DNA of 5,944 nucleotides from Burkholderiales bacterium (GCA_026786225.1 JAJAYN010000189.1:1-5944); one strand, 5' to 3'. Counted from the first letter of the stretch, positions 1 through 5,944 are shown. Notes: generated by a model from the sequence alone, not told the origin. Made by a program: numbers and translations.

Positions 1-1217
1 ACCTTGGCACCGGCTTCGGAAAGCTTGAGTGCCGTTGCTTCACCAATACCTGAGGTGCCGCCGGTAACGACCACGACCTTGCCTTTGATCTTGCCTTCCA
101 GCGTACGGTCGATAAACAGATCAGGATCGAGATGACGTTCCCAGTAATCCCACAGCCGCCAGGCGTAGGATTCGAGCTTTGGCACACTGATACCGGAGCC
201 CTTTAGCGCCTTGACGGTATCGCGGTTATCAAATTTGGTCGGGTAGCTGATGAAGCTGAACACGTCTTTGGGTATACCCAGATCATTGAGAATCTGATTG
301 CGAGCACGGCGCACCGGCGCAACTGACATCAAGCCGTCGAGCACATAGCTGGGTATAAAGCTCAACATCTTTGCGTTCACCCGCATCGTCATCTGTGGCG
401 CGTGTGCCGCCTTGCAGAATAGATTCAATATTTCGCCGATACGCATCGGCTCAGGGTCGGTCAGATGGAAACACTCCCCGTCCAGGCCTTTCTTGTGAGC
501 AATATGGTCCATTGCGTCGACCACATAATCGACCTGGATCACATTGAGCTTGCCGCCTTCTATGCCAATCGTCGGCATCCATTGCGGCAATGTGTCGCGC
601 ATTTTTTGAATCAGCTTGAAGAAATAGTATGGCCCGTCGATCTTGTCGATCTCGCCCGTTTGCGAATGCCCCACCACCATGCCGGGACGATAGACGCGCC
701 ACGGCACTTTGCATTCGTTGCGCACGATGCCTTCAGAGTCGTGCTTGGTACGGAAGTAAGGGTGATCGAGTTCTTCGGCTTCTTCGAACATATCCTCGCG
801 GAAGGTGCCGTCGTAGAGACCGGCAGCGGCGATTGAACTGGTGTGCTGAAAGCAACCCGCTTTAATCGCCTCGGCAAATTCAACCGCGTTGCGTGTGCCG
901 TCGATGTTGGCGGTCTGTTGGCTGGCCGCGTCTGCAGAGAGATCGTAAATCGCGGCGAGGTGAAAGAGATGCTTTACCTTGCCCTTTAACTTTGTCATAT
1001 CCGCTGCGGCCACACCTAACTTCGCCTTGCCCAGATCACCGACAATCGGGACCACGCGCTTTTGCGATGCCGGCAATCCCCACCATGGATATAGCGCTTC
1101 GAGTTTCTTGATGGAATTTTTACGCACCAGCACGTAGATTGTGCCTTCGCGCTTCAGCAAGTTTTTGACCAGAAATTTGCCGATAAATCCGGTAGCGCCG
1201 GTGACGAAGTAGGTCAT
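1..1217 (-). CDS. Two-domain SDR fatty acyl-CoA reductase-like protein, 3' end outside window
   Basis: Predicted NAD(P)H-dependent reduction of long-chain fatty acyl-CoA (or fatty aldehyde) toward fatty alcohol, in the cytoplasm or at the membrane face. The frame runs unbroken for 405 codons from ATG 1217 to the left edge. The N-terminal extended-SDR domain (Pfam NAD_binding_4, male-sterility type) opens with the nucleotide-binding motif TGATGFIG (residues 6-13), followed by GDL (60-62), HLAAIYD (86-92), the SSIAAAG serine segment (127-133) and the catalytic pair Y154/K158. A linker with DYWERHLDPDLF leads into a second, classical SDR Rossmann fold that starts with TGGTSGIG (385-392) and is then cut by the window edge. 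This order, and phrases such as EDMFEEAE, DGPYYFFK and PTIGIEGG, match my recollection of the roughly 660-residue Marinobacter Maqu_2507 reductase, so about 60% of the protein is present. The start is fixed by a strong Shine-Dalgarno. Substrate preference cannot be read from sequence; it could be annotated simply as an SDR oxidoreductase. Confidence 0.9.
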   Translation of the reverse strand, partial: MTYFVTGATGFIGKFLVKNLLKREGTIYVLVRKNSIKKLEALYPWWGLPASQKRVVPIVGDLGKAKLGVAAADMTKLKGKVKHLFHLAAIYDLSADAASQQTANIDGTRNAVEFAEAIKAGCFQHTSSIAAAGLYDGTFREDMFEEAEELDHPYFRTKHDSEGIVRNECKVPWRVYRPGMVVGHSQTGEIDKIDGPYYFFKLIQKMRDTLPQWMPTIGIEGGKLNVIQVDYVVDAMDHIAHKKGLDGECFHLTDPEPMRIGEILNLFCKAAHAPQMTMRVNAKMLSFIPSYVLDGLMSVAPVRRARNQILNDLGIPKDVFSFISYPTKFDNRDTVKALKGSGISVPKLESYAWRLWDYWERHLDPDLFIDRTLEGKIKGKVVVVTGGTSGIGEATALKLSEAGAK

Positions 1218-1226
1218 GGTGGTGTT

Positions 1227-1232
1227 TCCTCC
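1227..1232 (-). promoter_or_regulatory. Ribosome binding site of the acyl-CoA reductase-like gene
   Basis: On the minus strand GGAGGA lies 9 nt before the ATG at 1217. This near-perfect anti-16S match decides the start, which also places the Rossmann TGATGFIG motif at the expected N-terminal position. Confidence 0.75.
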
Positions 1233-1294
1233 AAAGAAATGATTAGCCGTTATTTTTATAGCGGGCTGACTGCCCACAATTTGCACTCGATGAA

Positions 1295-1324
1295 ATCATA
1301 CACTGCGGGCGCAGCGGCGGTCAG
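1295..1324 (-). promoter_or_regulatory. Candidate sigma70 promoter for the acyl-CoA reductase-like gene
   Basis: Reading the minus strand, CTGACC (1324-1319) and TATGAT (1300-1295) are separated by 18 bp. They match the -35 consensus at 4 of 6 positions and the -10 consensus at 5 of 6. Transcription would start near 1288, leaving a leader of about 70 nt. A GGGC/GCCC hairpin (1263-1275) and an AT-rich stretch (1251-1260) lie in that leader. Matches this good arise by chance, so this is tentative. Confidence 0.25.
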
Positions 1325-1385
1325 GCAAGGGCACCAACATTTTTGACTGCGCGCCCTAATGTTGCACCGCCGCATTGCATTCCCG

Positions 1386-1405
1386 GGGTTCTTTAGTGTG
1401 AACCC
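1386..1405. repeat. Inverted repeat, possible operator or leader hairpin
   Basis: GGGTTC (1386-1391) and GAACCC (1400-1405) are perfect inverted 6-mers with an 8-base centre. G1385 and T1406 add a G-U pair in RNA. The dyad ends 76 bp before the phasin ATG. It could be a repressor half-site pair or a leader stem-loop. Neither a factor nor a promoter overlapping it can be named from the sequence. Confidence 0.35.
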
Positions 1406-1468
1406 TCTAATCGCCATGCATAAACTTCGTTCAATACCAGCACATACATTCGCCGATAAACCTTCCAC

Positions 1469-1473
1469 AGGAG
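1469..1473 (+). promoter_or_regulatory. Ribosome binding site of the phasin-like gene
   Basis: AGGAG sits 8 nt before the ATG at 1482. It selects this start over in-frame ATGs further upstream at 1359 and 1416. Confidence 0.75.
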
Positions 1474-1481
1474 TTTCCAAC

Positions 1482-2105
1482 ATGGCTACCAAACGAATCG
1501 TAAAAAAAGCAGTTGCGCAAACCAAAGCGCGCGCCACTACCGCTACGCGTACCGTACGTAAAGTCATCAAGTCCAACAAGCCCGTCATCACCGTCAATGC
1601 CAATCCGGTCAAGAAAGCGGTTCTCGCCGGTCTGGGCGCAGCCGAGCGCATGCAGAAGCGCGTGAAAAGCCAGGGCACCAAGATATACGGCGGCATGGTG
1701 GATGTCATCTCGCGTGAATCCGGTCGTCTGAGCGGCTTTGGTAACGACACCGCGAAAGCATTTGCCAAAAAAGCCAGTCTGTTCGTTCGCGAAGGCAAGA
1801 AAATACAATCCAATGCCGAAGCGGTCGCCACAGCCAAAGCGCTGGAAGTGACCAAAGAAATCAAAGCACTGGCGGCAAAGTCGGAAAAGGCATTCAAGAA
1901 AAACGTCAAAGGTACCGTGAACACGACGATGGCCAATGCCAAGGATGGCTTTACCAAGCTTGAGCACGTTTTTGAAGCGCGCGTTGCCAGGACGCTGAAT
2001 ACGTTCGGCATCCCGTCCAGCCAGAATGTGCGCGAACTGCAATCCCGCATGGCCGACCTGCAAAGAGCGCTGGTGCAACTGAACAAGCGCGGCGCTCGCG
2101 CGTAG
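1482..2105 (+). CDS. Phasin-like granule-associated protein (PhaF/PhaI type) with basic N-terminal tail
   Basis: A 207-residue Ala/Lys-rich, probably largely helical protein with no signal peptide or membrane segment. Residues 1-33 carry eleven Lys/Arg and no acidic residue, resembling a histone-like tail. Residues 43-83, starting VKKAVLAGLGAAERM, resemble the N-terminal LAGLGA region of PhaF/PhaI phasins. Residues 85-150 are a Lys/Ala-rich helix-prone stretch. Residues 160-200 (LEHVFEARVARTLNTFGIP, then ELQSRMADLQRAL) match the conserved phasin tail in which an RV..xLxxLGIP segment precedes a short coiled coil. Phasins coat polyhydroxyalkanoate granules and control their size and segregation; PhaF also binds DNA through a basic tail, but at its C-terminus. 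I infer granule or lipid-inclusion binding, with possible nucleoid contact. It is a single-gene unit closed by a strong terminator. Family assignment is by pattern memory; a generic Lys-rich coiled-coil protein is the alternative. Confidence 0.75.
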   Translation: MATKRIVKKAVAQTKARATTATRTVRKVIKSNKPVITVNANPVKKAVLAGLGAAERMQKRVKSQGTKIYGGMVDVISRESGRLSGFGNDTAKAFAKKASLFVREGKKIQSNAEAVATAKALEVTKEIKALAAKSEKAFKKNVKGTVNTTMANAKDGFTKLEHVFEARVARTLNTFGIPSSQNVRELQSRMADLQRALVQLNKRGARA

Positions 2106-2123
2106 TGCGTTCGTCCCGGCAGC

Positions 2124-2150
2124 ATGCTGGGATAGAATTGAAGCCAGCAT
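2124..2150 (+). repeat. Stem-loop in the phasin 3' untranslated region
   Basis: ATGCTGG (2124-2130) and CCAGCAT (2144-2150) can pair as a 7-bp stem with a 13-nt loop, 18 nt after the phasin stop and 8 nt before the terminator stem. No T-run follows, so it is not itself a terminator. It may stabilise the 3' end, or it may be chance. The CAGCATGCTG palindrome at 2120-2129 overlaps it and competes for pairing. Confidence 0.3.
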
Positions 2151-2158
2151 CAAAAGAC

Positions 2159-2189
2159 GGGGGATATCAGGTGATGTTCCCCATTTTTT
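2159..2189 (+). terminator. Rho-independent terminator of the phasin-like gene
   Basis: GGGGGATATC (2159-2168) pairs with GATGTTCCCC (2173-2182) over 10 positions, including two G-U pairs, around an AGGT loop. One A and six Ts (2184-2189) follow. This is a textbook intrinsic terminator in the plus direction, 53 bp past the phasin stop. On the minus strand there is no comparable T-run, so it acts in one direction only. Confidence 0.88.
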
Positions 2190-2213
2190 CATCGCGAAAA
2201 AATACAATATTTC

Positions 2214-2217
2214 GGAG
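2214..2217 (+). promoter_or_regulatory. Candidate ribosome binding site for the upstream patatin start
   Basis: GGAG lies 5 nt before GTG 2223 (also 3 nt before an out-of-frame GTG at 2221). It is the best Shine-Dalgarno near the gene and the main argument for the long form. A TACAAT hexamer at 2203-2208 could be a -10 element. If used, transcription would begin close to this site and favour an internal start. Confidence 0.4.
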
Positions 2218-2222
2218 ACTGT

Positions 2223-3596
2223 GTGCGCACATCTGGCCAGCAAAAAGTCGGCGGCTCTGTCTTGTTTTCGCGCCCAGCGCGTGATCCTGTGCAAGCAGCA
2301 GGTGCTGAAGTGGCGAAGGGTGATTCCAGAAAGTCGGCAATGTCGGCGAAGAAAAAAATCGGCCTGGCCCTTGCGGGCGGCGGTCCACTCGGGGCGATGT
2401 ATGAAATCGGCGTGCTCATGGCGCTGGATGAGGCGCTTGAAGGCCTGAACCTCAATGAGATCGACATTTACGTCGGCGTCTCCGCTGGAAGCTTCATTAC
2501 CGCCGGCCTCGCAAACCAGCTCACGCCCGCCGAAATCTACCGCCTCTTTATCGAGAACAAAGCGACCGACAAGAAAACCGGCGCACTTAAACCCGAAGTA
2601 TTCCTGAGACCTGCCACCCGCGAATATTGGCGCAGCGCGAAGCTGGTCCCGCGTCTCGCCGCGAAAGCGGTCTGGGACTACGTCTCGCGCCCCTTATCGG
2701 GCAGCTTGATGGGGAGCTTCGGCATACTGGGCAAAGCGTTGCCGACGGGAATATTTGATAACCACGCCATCCGCGAATTTTTGCGCAAGGTATTCAACGA
2801 ACCGGGGCGCACCGACGACTTTCGACAACTGAAACACCAGCTCTTTTCCGTTGCAACCGATCTCGATACCGGCGAATCGGTGCGCTTCGGTGGTCCGGGA
2901 TATGACCATGTGCCCATCTCCAAAGCCGTGCAGGCCAGCGCAGCGCTGCCTGGTTTGTTCCCGCCGGTGCGCATCGGCGGCCGCTATTACGTCGATGGGG
3001 CATTAAAAAAGACACTGAATGCGTCAGTCGCGCTCGAAGCAGGCGCGCAACTGGTGCTATGCGTGAACCCGCTGGTGCCGTTCGACGCCAACCTGGCAAA
3101 GAGCCGCGCCGGTGCGAACCAGCAGTCGCGCATGAAACAGCTTGTCGAAGGTGGGTTACCGGCGGTGCTTGCGCAAACCTATCGTGCCGTCATCCATTCG
3201 AGGATGCACGTGAGCCTCGCCAACTACGTGACGCAATACAAAAACGCTGATGTCGTTTTATTCGAGCCGCGCAGCGACGACGCTGAAATGTTTTTTACCA
3301 ATATTTTCAGCTATGCCACCCGTCGCCAGGTGTGTGAGCATGCCTACCAGCGAACGCGGCAGGATCTGTTGAAACGCCATTTTGAGCTCGAACCGATTCT
3401 GGAGAAGTACGGCATTAGCATGAATCTCGACGTGCTTCGCGACGAAAAGCGCACGCTCGACCACGGCCTGTTCAAACGCAGCCGCAAGCTGCGGCGTGAG
3501 GAGCGGCTATTGGGTGCGACGCTGGATCTATCGGATGCGATTTCGGATCTTGAACGCTGGGTCGGAAGATCGTCGACGAAGGCGCGCACGGCATAG
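2223..3596 (+). CDS. Patatin-like phospholipase / acyl hydrolase
   Basis: Predicted Ser-Asp dyad lipid acyl hydrolase (patatin fold), 457 residues from GTG 2223. The domain begins at about residue 45 with IGLALAGGGPLGAMYEIG, which holds the glycine-rich oxyanion-hole loop (G52-G57). The nucleophile elbow is GVSAGS with Ser87. The partner aspartate is D258 in VDGAL, the usual DG(A/G) motif. About 200 residues follow the Asp, including a basic patch (K418-R428). No signal peptide or membrane helix is seen, so a cytoplasmic or peripheral-membrane enzyme is likely. The substrate is unknown; family members act on phospholipids or other acyl esters. The start is uncertain: GTG 2223 has a good GGAG but adds a 39-residue N-terminus with no recognisable domain, GTG 2310 is possible, and ATG 2340 starts just before the domain (418 residues) with only a weak ribosome site. 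It lies downstream of the phasin but beyond a terminator, so it probably has its own promoter. Confidence 0.88.
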   Translation: MRTSGQQKVGGSVLFSRPARDPVQAAGAEVAKGDSRKSAMSAKKKIGLALAGGGPLGAMYEIGVLMALDEALEGLNLNEIDIYVGVSAGSFITAGLANQLTPAEIYRLFIENKATDKKTGALKPEVFLRPATREYWRSAKLVPRLAAKAVWDYVSRPLSGSLMGSFGILGKALPTGIFDNHAIREFLRKVFNEPGRTDDFRQLKHQLFSVATDLDTGESVRFGGPGYDHVPISKAVQASAALPGLFPPVRIGGRYYVDGALKKTLNASVALEAGAQLVLCVNPLVPFDANLAKSRAGANQQSRMKQLVEGGLPAVLAQTYRAVIHSRMHVSLANYVTQYKNADVVLFEPRSDDAEMFFTNIFSYATRRQVCEHAYQRTRQDLLKRHFELEPILEKYGISMNLDVLRDEKRTLDHGLFKRSRKLRREERLLGATLDLSDAISDLERWVGRSSTKARTA

Positions 3597-3712
3597 CGGC
3601 CCCGCAAAACACGATGTGGATCGCCGTCTGGCGAGCCTTTCCAGGCAAAAAGGCGCTGAAATGCCCGTGGATAGGCAATCTATACATTTACTTGTGCGGG
3701 TCTGGTGCCAGC
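3597..3712. other. Convergent intergenic gap between patatin-like gene and dsbB
   Basis: No gene is visible in these 116 bp. Two weak hairpins are present: TCGCC/GGCGA (3621-3634, 4-nt loop) and GCCTTT/AAAGGC (3635-3654, 8-nt loop). Neither is followed by a clear T-run in either direction. They are possible but poor terminators for the two converging genes. Confidence 0.45.
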
Positions 3713-4231
3713 CTAGCGCGTATTGCCGACGCGCCTTAGCCGGATGAGTACGAACCCGCAAATGACCGAGAATCCAGCGAACCAGAGCAGCGACCAGACC
3801 GGCACGCTGATCCCAAAAATCGGCGGGACTTTATCGGCGCAACCGCCATACGCCGCCAGAAATTCCGGCCACCAGGCGCGCATCGGCAGGGCATAAACGA
3901 TCTGCCCGACCAAATCAGTATCGCAGCTCGTCATGGTGTCGCCTTTGGTGACCTGCCACAGTGCCAGTCCCGCACCAATGGCGGCAAATACGTCCAACAC
4001 CACGGCAGCCACCATCGCGAACAGGCGATCGTGGCAAATGGCCGCAGCGGCCAGCGCGACGACGGCAATGGCCATATACACGTAACGTTGCAGGATGCAA
4101 AGCGGGCAGGGCTGCAACTGGCCGGGGCCGTATTGCAGAAAATAGGCCGCACCCAGCAAAGCCAGGCAACTCACGCCAATGGCGGTGAAGATCCATCGCG
4201 ACGACGATACCGTCAATATTGATTTAGTCAT
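3713..4231 (-). CDS. dsbB: Disulfide bond formation protein DsbB
   Basis: Inner-membrane thiol oxidase that reoxidises periplasmic DsbA and passes the electrons to ubiquinone or menaquinone. The 172-residue length is typical. Four hydrophobic segments are visible at about residues 13-33, 51-66, 70-92 and 143-163. The first periplasmic loop holds the redox pair C42-P-L-C45 in the hallmark PCPLCILQR, where R49 matches the quinone-contacting arginine of E. coli DsbB. The second periplasmic loop holds C103 and C131, the pair that exchanges with DsbA. All four essential cysteines are therefore present. The C-terminus ends in a basic cytoplasmic tail. ATG 4231 lies only 12 bp after the glutamate dehydrogenase stop and lacks a good Shine-Dalgarno, which suggests co-transcription and perhaps translational coupling. 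No dsbA is in view. Confidence 0.96.
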   Translation of the reverse strand: MTKSILTVSSSRWIFTAIGVSCLALLGAAYFLQYGPGQLQPCPLCILQRYVYMAIAVVALAAAAICHDRLFAMVAAVVLDVFAAIGAGLALWQVTKGDTMTSCDTDLVGQIVYALPMRAWWPEFLAAYGGCADKVPPIFGISVPVWSLLWFAGFSVICGFVLIRLRRVGNTR

Positions 4232-4243
4232 GCAGCATGGAAC

Positions 4244-5944
4244 TCAAACCAGCACCCTTAGTTCCCGCAGCATGACCGATAGCATCGCCAGATCGCTTTC
4301 ACGTGCCGATTTCAAATCGGCCATCACTTCGCGCATACGCGTGAGCGCCTTGTCGTGATGCTTCTCCCAAGCCTGAATCAATGCAGCAGAATCGGTGAGG
4401 TCGGGCGAGTGCTTCAACACACCACTTGCAAGCTGGCGTTGCAAATTCGCGAGGTCATCGCGCATCGCTGCACGCGCCATCGCCTGCCAGTGCGACTGAT
4501 ACGGGAGGTTGGCGACCTGTCCGGCCAGCCAGCGCAGGCCCAGCTTTCCGGCCAATGCAAAATACACGGCCGCCGCCAACGGGACTTCTCGTTTGAGTTC
4601 ATGCGATACCTCGACGATATCGAGCACTGAGTACATTGCATCCAGGCGCGCGGCCGCACTGGCCAGATCGGCAGGCACGCTCTTGCCGACGAGCTTGGCC
4701 TCACTTTCCTGTAGCGCTGTCAAATCCTCAAGCGAAAGAAATTCCGGCAGACGATCCGAGACGGTCGCCACGCCTGCTGCGAAGAACGCCAGTACTTTCG
4801 CAATCGGCATACGGTCGGTGCGACGGCGCAGGAACCAGAGGGTGCCACGCAGTACCAGCCGACCGGTGTCGATAAGCATTTCATTCTGCGCCGCCGCGGG
4901 AACCTTTCCATCGAGGGCATCGATGCGGTTCCACAAATCGCCAACCACAAAAGTATCGCGAGTGAGGATGAAACAACGAACCACTTCCGGTGCGGTGGCA
5001 CCGGTTTCTTCCCGCATGCGATGAACGAATACACTGCCGGTGCGGTTGATCGTGCTGTTGGCGATTTCGGTCGCAATGATTTCGCGTTTGAGCGGATGCT
5101 TTTGCATCACCCCCGTGTATTTATGCTGCAATGCGGTCGGGAAATACGTGATGAGCGCATCGGCGACATATTTGTCGTCGATAAGATCGGACTTCAGCAA
5201 TTCGTCGAATAATTCCATCTTGCTGTAGGCCAGCAACACTGCACGTTCCGGCGAGGTTAGCCCCTGTTTCCTGGCTTTGCGCGCAGTCATTTCCTCATCG
5301 CTGGGCAGGTATTCCACCGCGCGATTCAGCCGGCCGGTTTTCTCCAGGTGTCGAATGAAGCGCGCCTGCGCATCGATCAGTTTCTCGCCACGCACACCGG
5401 AAACAGAAAGTGTCTGCGTCTGGAAATAATTATCCTTAAGTACCAGTTGCCCCACCTCGTCGGTCATCTCGGCTAAGAACGCGCTGCGATCTTTTTCGGC
5501 GAGTTTGCCCGCATCGACAATTGCGCCGACCAGAATCTTGATGTTGACTTCGTGATCCGAACAATCGACACCAGCAGAGTTATCAATGGCGTCGGTGTTG
5601 ATACGTCCGCCGTTCTGGGCGTACTCGATGCGGCCCAGTTGTGTAAAGCCGAGATTGCCGCCTTCGGCCACCACCTTGCAGCGCAATTCGTTGCCGTTGA
5701 TTCGCAGCGCGTCGGTGGCCCGGTCGCCGACTTCAGCATTGGACTGGTAGCTCGCTTTTACATAGGTTCCGATGCCGCCGTTGTAGAACAAATCCACCGG
5801 CGCTTTGAGGATGGCGCGCATCAACTCGACTGGCGTCATGGTGTCAGCATCGGTGTGGAAGTCCAAAAGATCCTTCACTTCAGGCGTGATTGTGATGGTC
5901 TTGGCACCGCGCGAGTAAATGCCACCACCCGGTGAAATCAGCGT
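4244..5944 (-). CDS. gdhB: NAD-specific glutamate dehydrogenase (large, GDH_180-type), C-terminal part
   Basis: Oxidative deamination of L-glutamate to 2-oxoglutarate and ammonium with NAD+, a catabolic cytoplasmic enzyme linking amino-acid use to the TCA cycle. The frame is open to the right edge, giving 566 residues of a protein that in this family (Pfam Bac_GDH) usually has about 1,600; the GTG codon at 5878 is internal, not a start. The visible part begins in the catalytic region with ISPGGGIYSRGAK (residues 3-15), then LFYNGGIGTYVK (52-63), NGNELRCKVVAEGGNLG (83-99) and the IDNSAGVDCSDHEVN segment. After these come DNYFQTQTLS, SPERAVLLAYSKMEL and the long helical C-terminal domain. These strings are characteristic of the large bacterial enzymes and differ from the small hexameric GDH. 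The stop is TGA 4246-4244, followed closely by dsbB. The N-terminal ACT-like regulatory portion is outside the window. The symbol follows Pseudomonas usage. Confidence 0.95.
   Translation of the reverse strand, partial: TLISPGGGIYSRGAKTITITPEVKDLLDFHTDADTMTPVELMRAILKAPVDLFYNGGIGTYVKASYQSNAEVGDRATDALRINGNELRCKVVAEGGNLGFTQLGRIEYAQNGGRINTDAIDNSAGVDCSDHEVNIKILVGAIVDAGKLAEKDRSAFLAEMTDEVGQLVLKDNYFQTQTLSVSGVRGEKLIDAQARFIRHLEKTGRLNRAVEYLPSDEEMTARKARKQGLTSPERAVLLAYSKMELFDELLKSDLIDDKYVADALITYFPTALQHKYTGVMQKHPLKREIIATEIANSTINRTGSVFVHRMREETGATAPEVVRCFILTRDTFVVGDLWNRIDALDGKVPAAAQNEMLIDTGRLVLRGTLWFLRRRTDRMPIAKVLAFFAAGVATVSDRLPEFLSLEDLTALQESEAKLVGKSVPADLASAAARLDAMYSVLDIVEVSHELKREVPLAAAVYFALAGKLGLRWLAGQVANLPYQSHWQAMARAAMRDDLANLQRQLASGVLKHSPDLTDSAALIQAWEKHHDKALTRMREVMADLKSARESDLAMLSVMLRELRVLV

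Larger units (their letters stand above)
1218..1481. other. Divergent intergenic region between reductase and phasin genes
   Basis: This 264-bp gap must hold the promoters for both divergent genes. It contains the candidate reductase promoter, a GGGTTC/GAACCC dyad and the phasin ribosome binding site. I find no convincing -35/-10 pair for the phasin: TTGACT at 1343-1348 has no -10 hexamer at a workable distance. The phasin frame stays open upstream to an ATG at 1359, but that stretch has no ribosome binding site of note and no phasin-like sequence, so I treat it as non-coding. Confidence 0.6.

Noticed and set aside
465..836. Plus-strand open frame of 123 codons
   Set aside because: It lies antisense inside the acyl-CoA reductase-like gene, which shows conserved motifs along its whole length.
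1343..1348. TTGACT as a -35 box for the phasin gene
   Set aside because: No acceptable -10 hexamer lies 15-19 bp downstream; the nearest TAAT-like sequence is only 8 bp away.
1359..1481. 41-codon upstream extension of the phasin-like reading frame
   Set aside because: AGGAG at 1469-1473 points to ATG 1482, the extension contains the GGGTTC/GAACCC dyad, and its sequence is unlike a phasin N-terminus.
1256..2125. Long minus-strand open frame (289 codons) opposite the phasin gene
   Set aside because: It is antisense to a gene with a good ribosome site, phasin-like sequence and its own terminator. Its translation is Cys/Arg/Phe-rich with no recognisable domain, as expected of a shadow frame in Ala/Lys-rich coding DNA.
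1431..2294. Second long minus-strand open frame (287 codons) crossing the phasin gene, the terminator and the patatin 5' end
   Set aside because: It spans an intrinsic terminator and two plus-strand genes, and its product (rich in Phe, Gly, His and Cys) resembles no family I know. Shadow frame.
3716..3734. GCGCG/CGCGC inverted repeat at the dsbB 3' end
   Set aside because: It lies within the last dsbB codons and has no following T-run, so it is better explained as GC-rich coding sequence than as a terminator.
4509..5024. Plus-strand open frame of 171 codons
   Set aside because: It is antisense to the C-terminal domain of the NAD-glutamate dehydrogenase, and its Ser/Arg-rich translation matches no known family.
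5876..5878. GTG as a start codon for a 544-residue glutamate dehydrogenase
   Set aside because: Upstream codons to the window edge continue the conserved catalytic region (ISPGGGIYSRGAK), so this GTG is an internal valine and the gene is cut by the window.

Overview
The window reads as a moderately GC-rich proteobacterial chromosome, most likely a betaproteobacterium or a close relative. This rests on gene content: a large NAD-specific glutamate dehydrogenase, DsbB, a PhaF/PhaI-type phasin, and a two-domain fatty acyl-CoA reductase of the kind first described in Marinobacter. No rRNA or other phylogenetic marker is present, so the placement is an inference. I see no tRNA, rRNA, CRISPR array, insertion sequence or phage gene.

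Layout. Positions 1-1217 (minus) hold the N-terminal 405 residues of the acyl-CoA reductase-like dehydrogenase, whose 3' end lies off the left edge. A 264-bp divergent intergenic region (1218-1481) separates it from a phasin-like gene on the plus strand (1482-2105), which ends at a strong intrinsic terminator (2159-2189). A patatin-like phospholipase gene follows on the plus strand (2223-3596, with a possible internal start at 2340). After a 116-bp convergent gap come two minus-strand genes: dsbB (3713-4231) and, 12 bp upstream of it, the 3' part of the NAD-glutamate dehydrogenase gene (4244-5944), whose 5' end lies off the right edge.

Functional reading. The left half is lipid-themed: a reductase expected to turn fatty acyl-CoA into aldehyde and alcohol, a granule-coating phasin, and an acyl hydrolase. 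A role in storage lipid (PHA or wax ester) formation or turnover is a reasonable inference, but the three genes are not one operon: the reductase is divergent, and a terminator lies between phasin and phospholipase. The right half is housekeeping: glutamate catabolism and periplasmic disulfide formation, probably co-transcribed. Apart from the edge truncations all reading frames look intact. The window looks mostly ordinary. The most distinctive item is the phasin-like protein, whose basic tail is at the N-terminus rather than the C-terminus as in PhaF.
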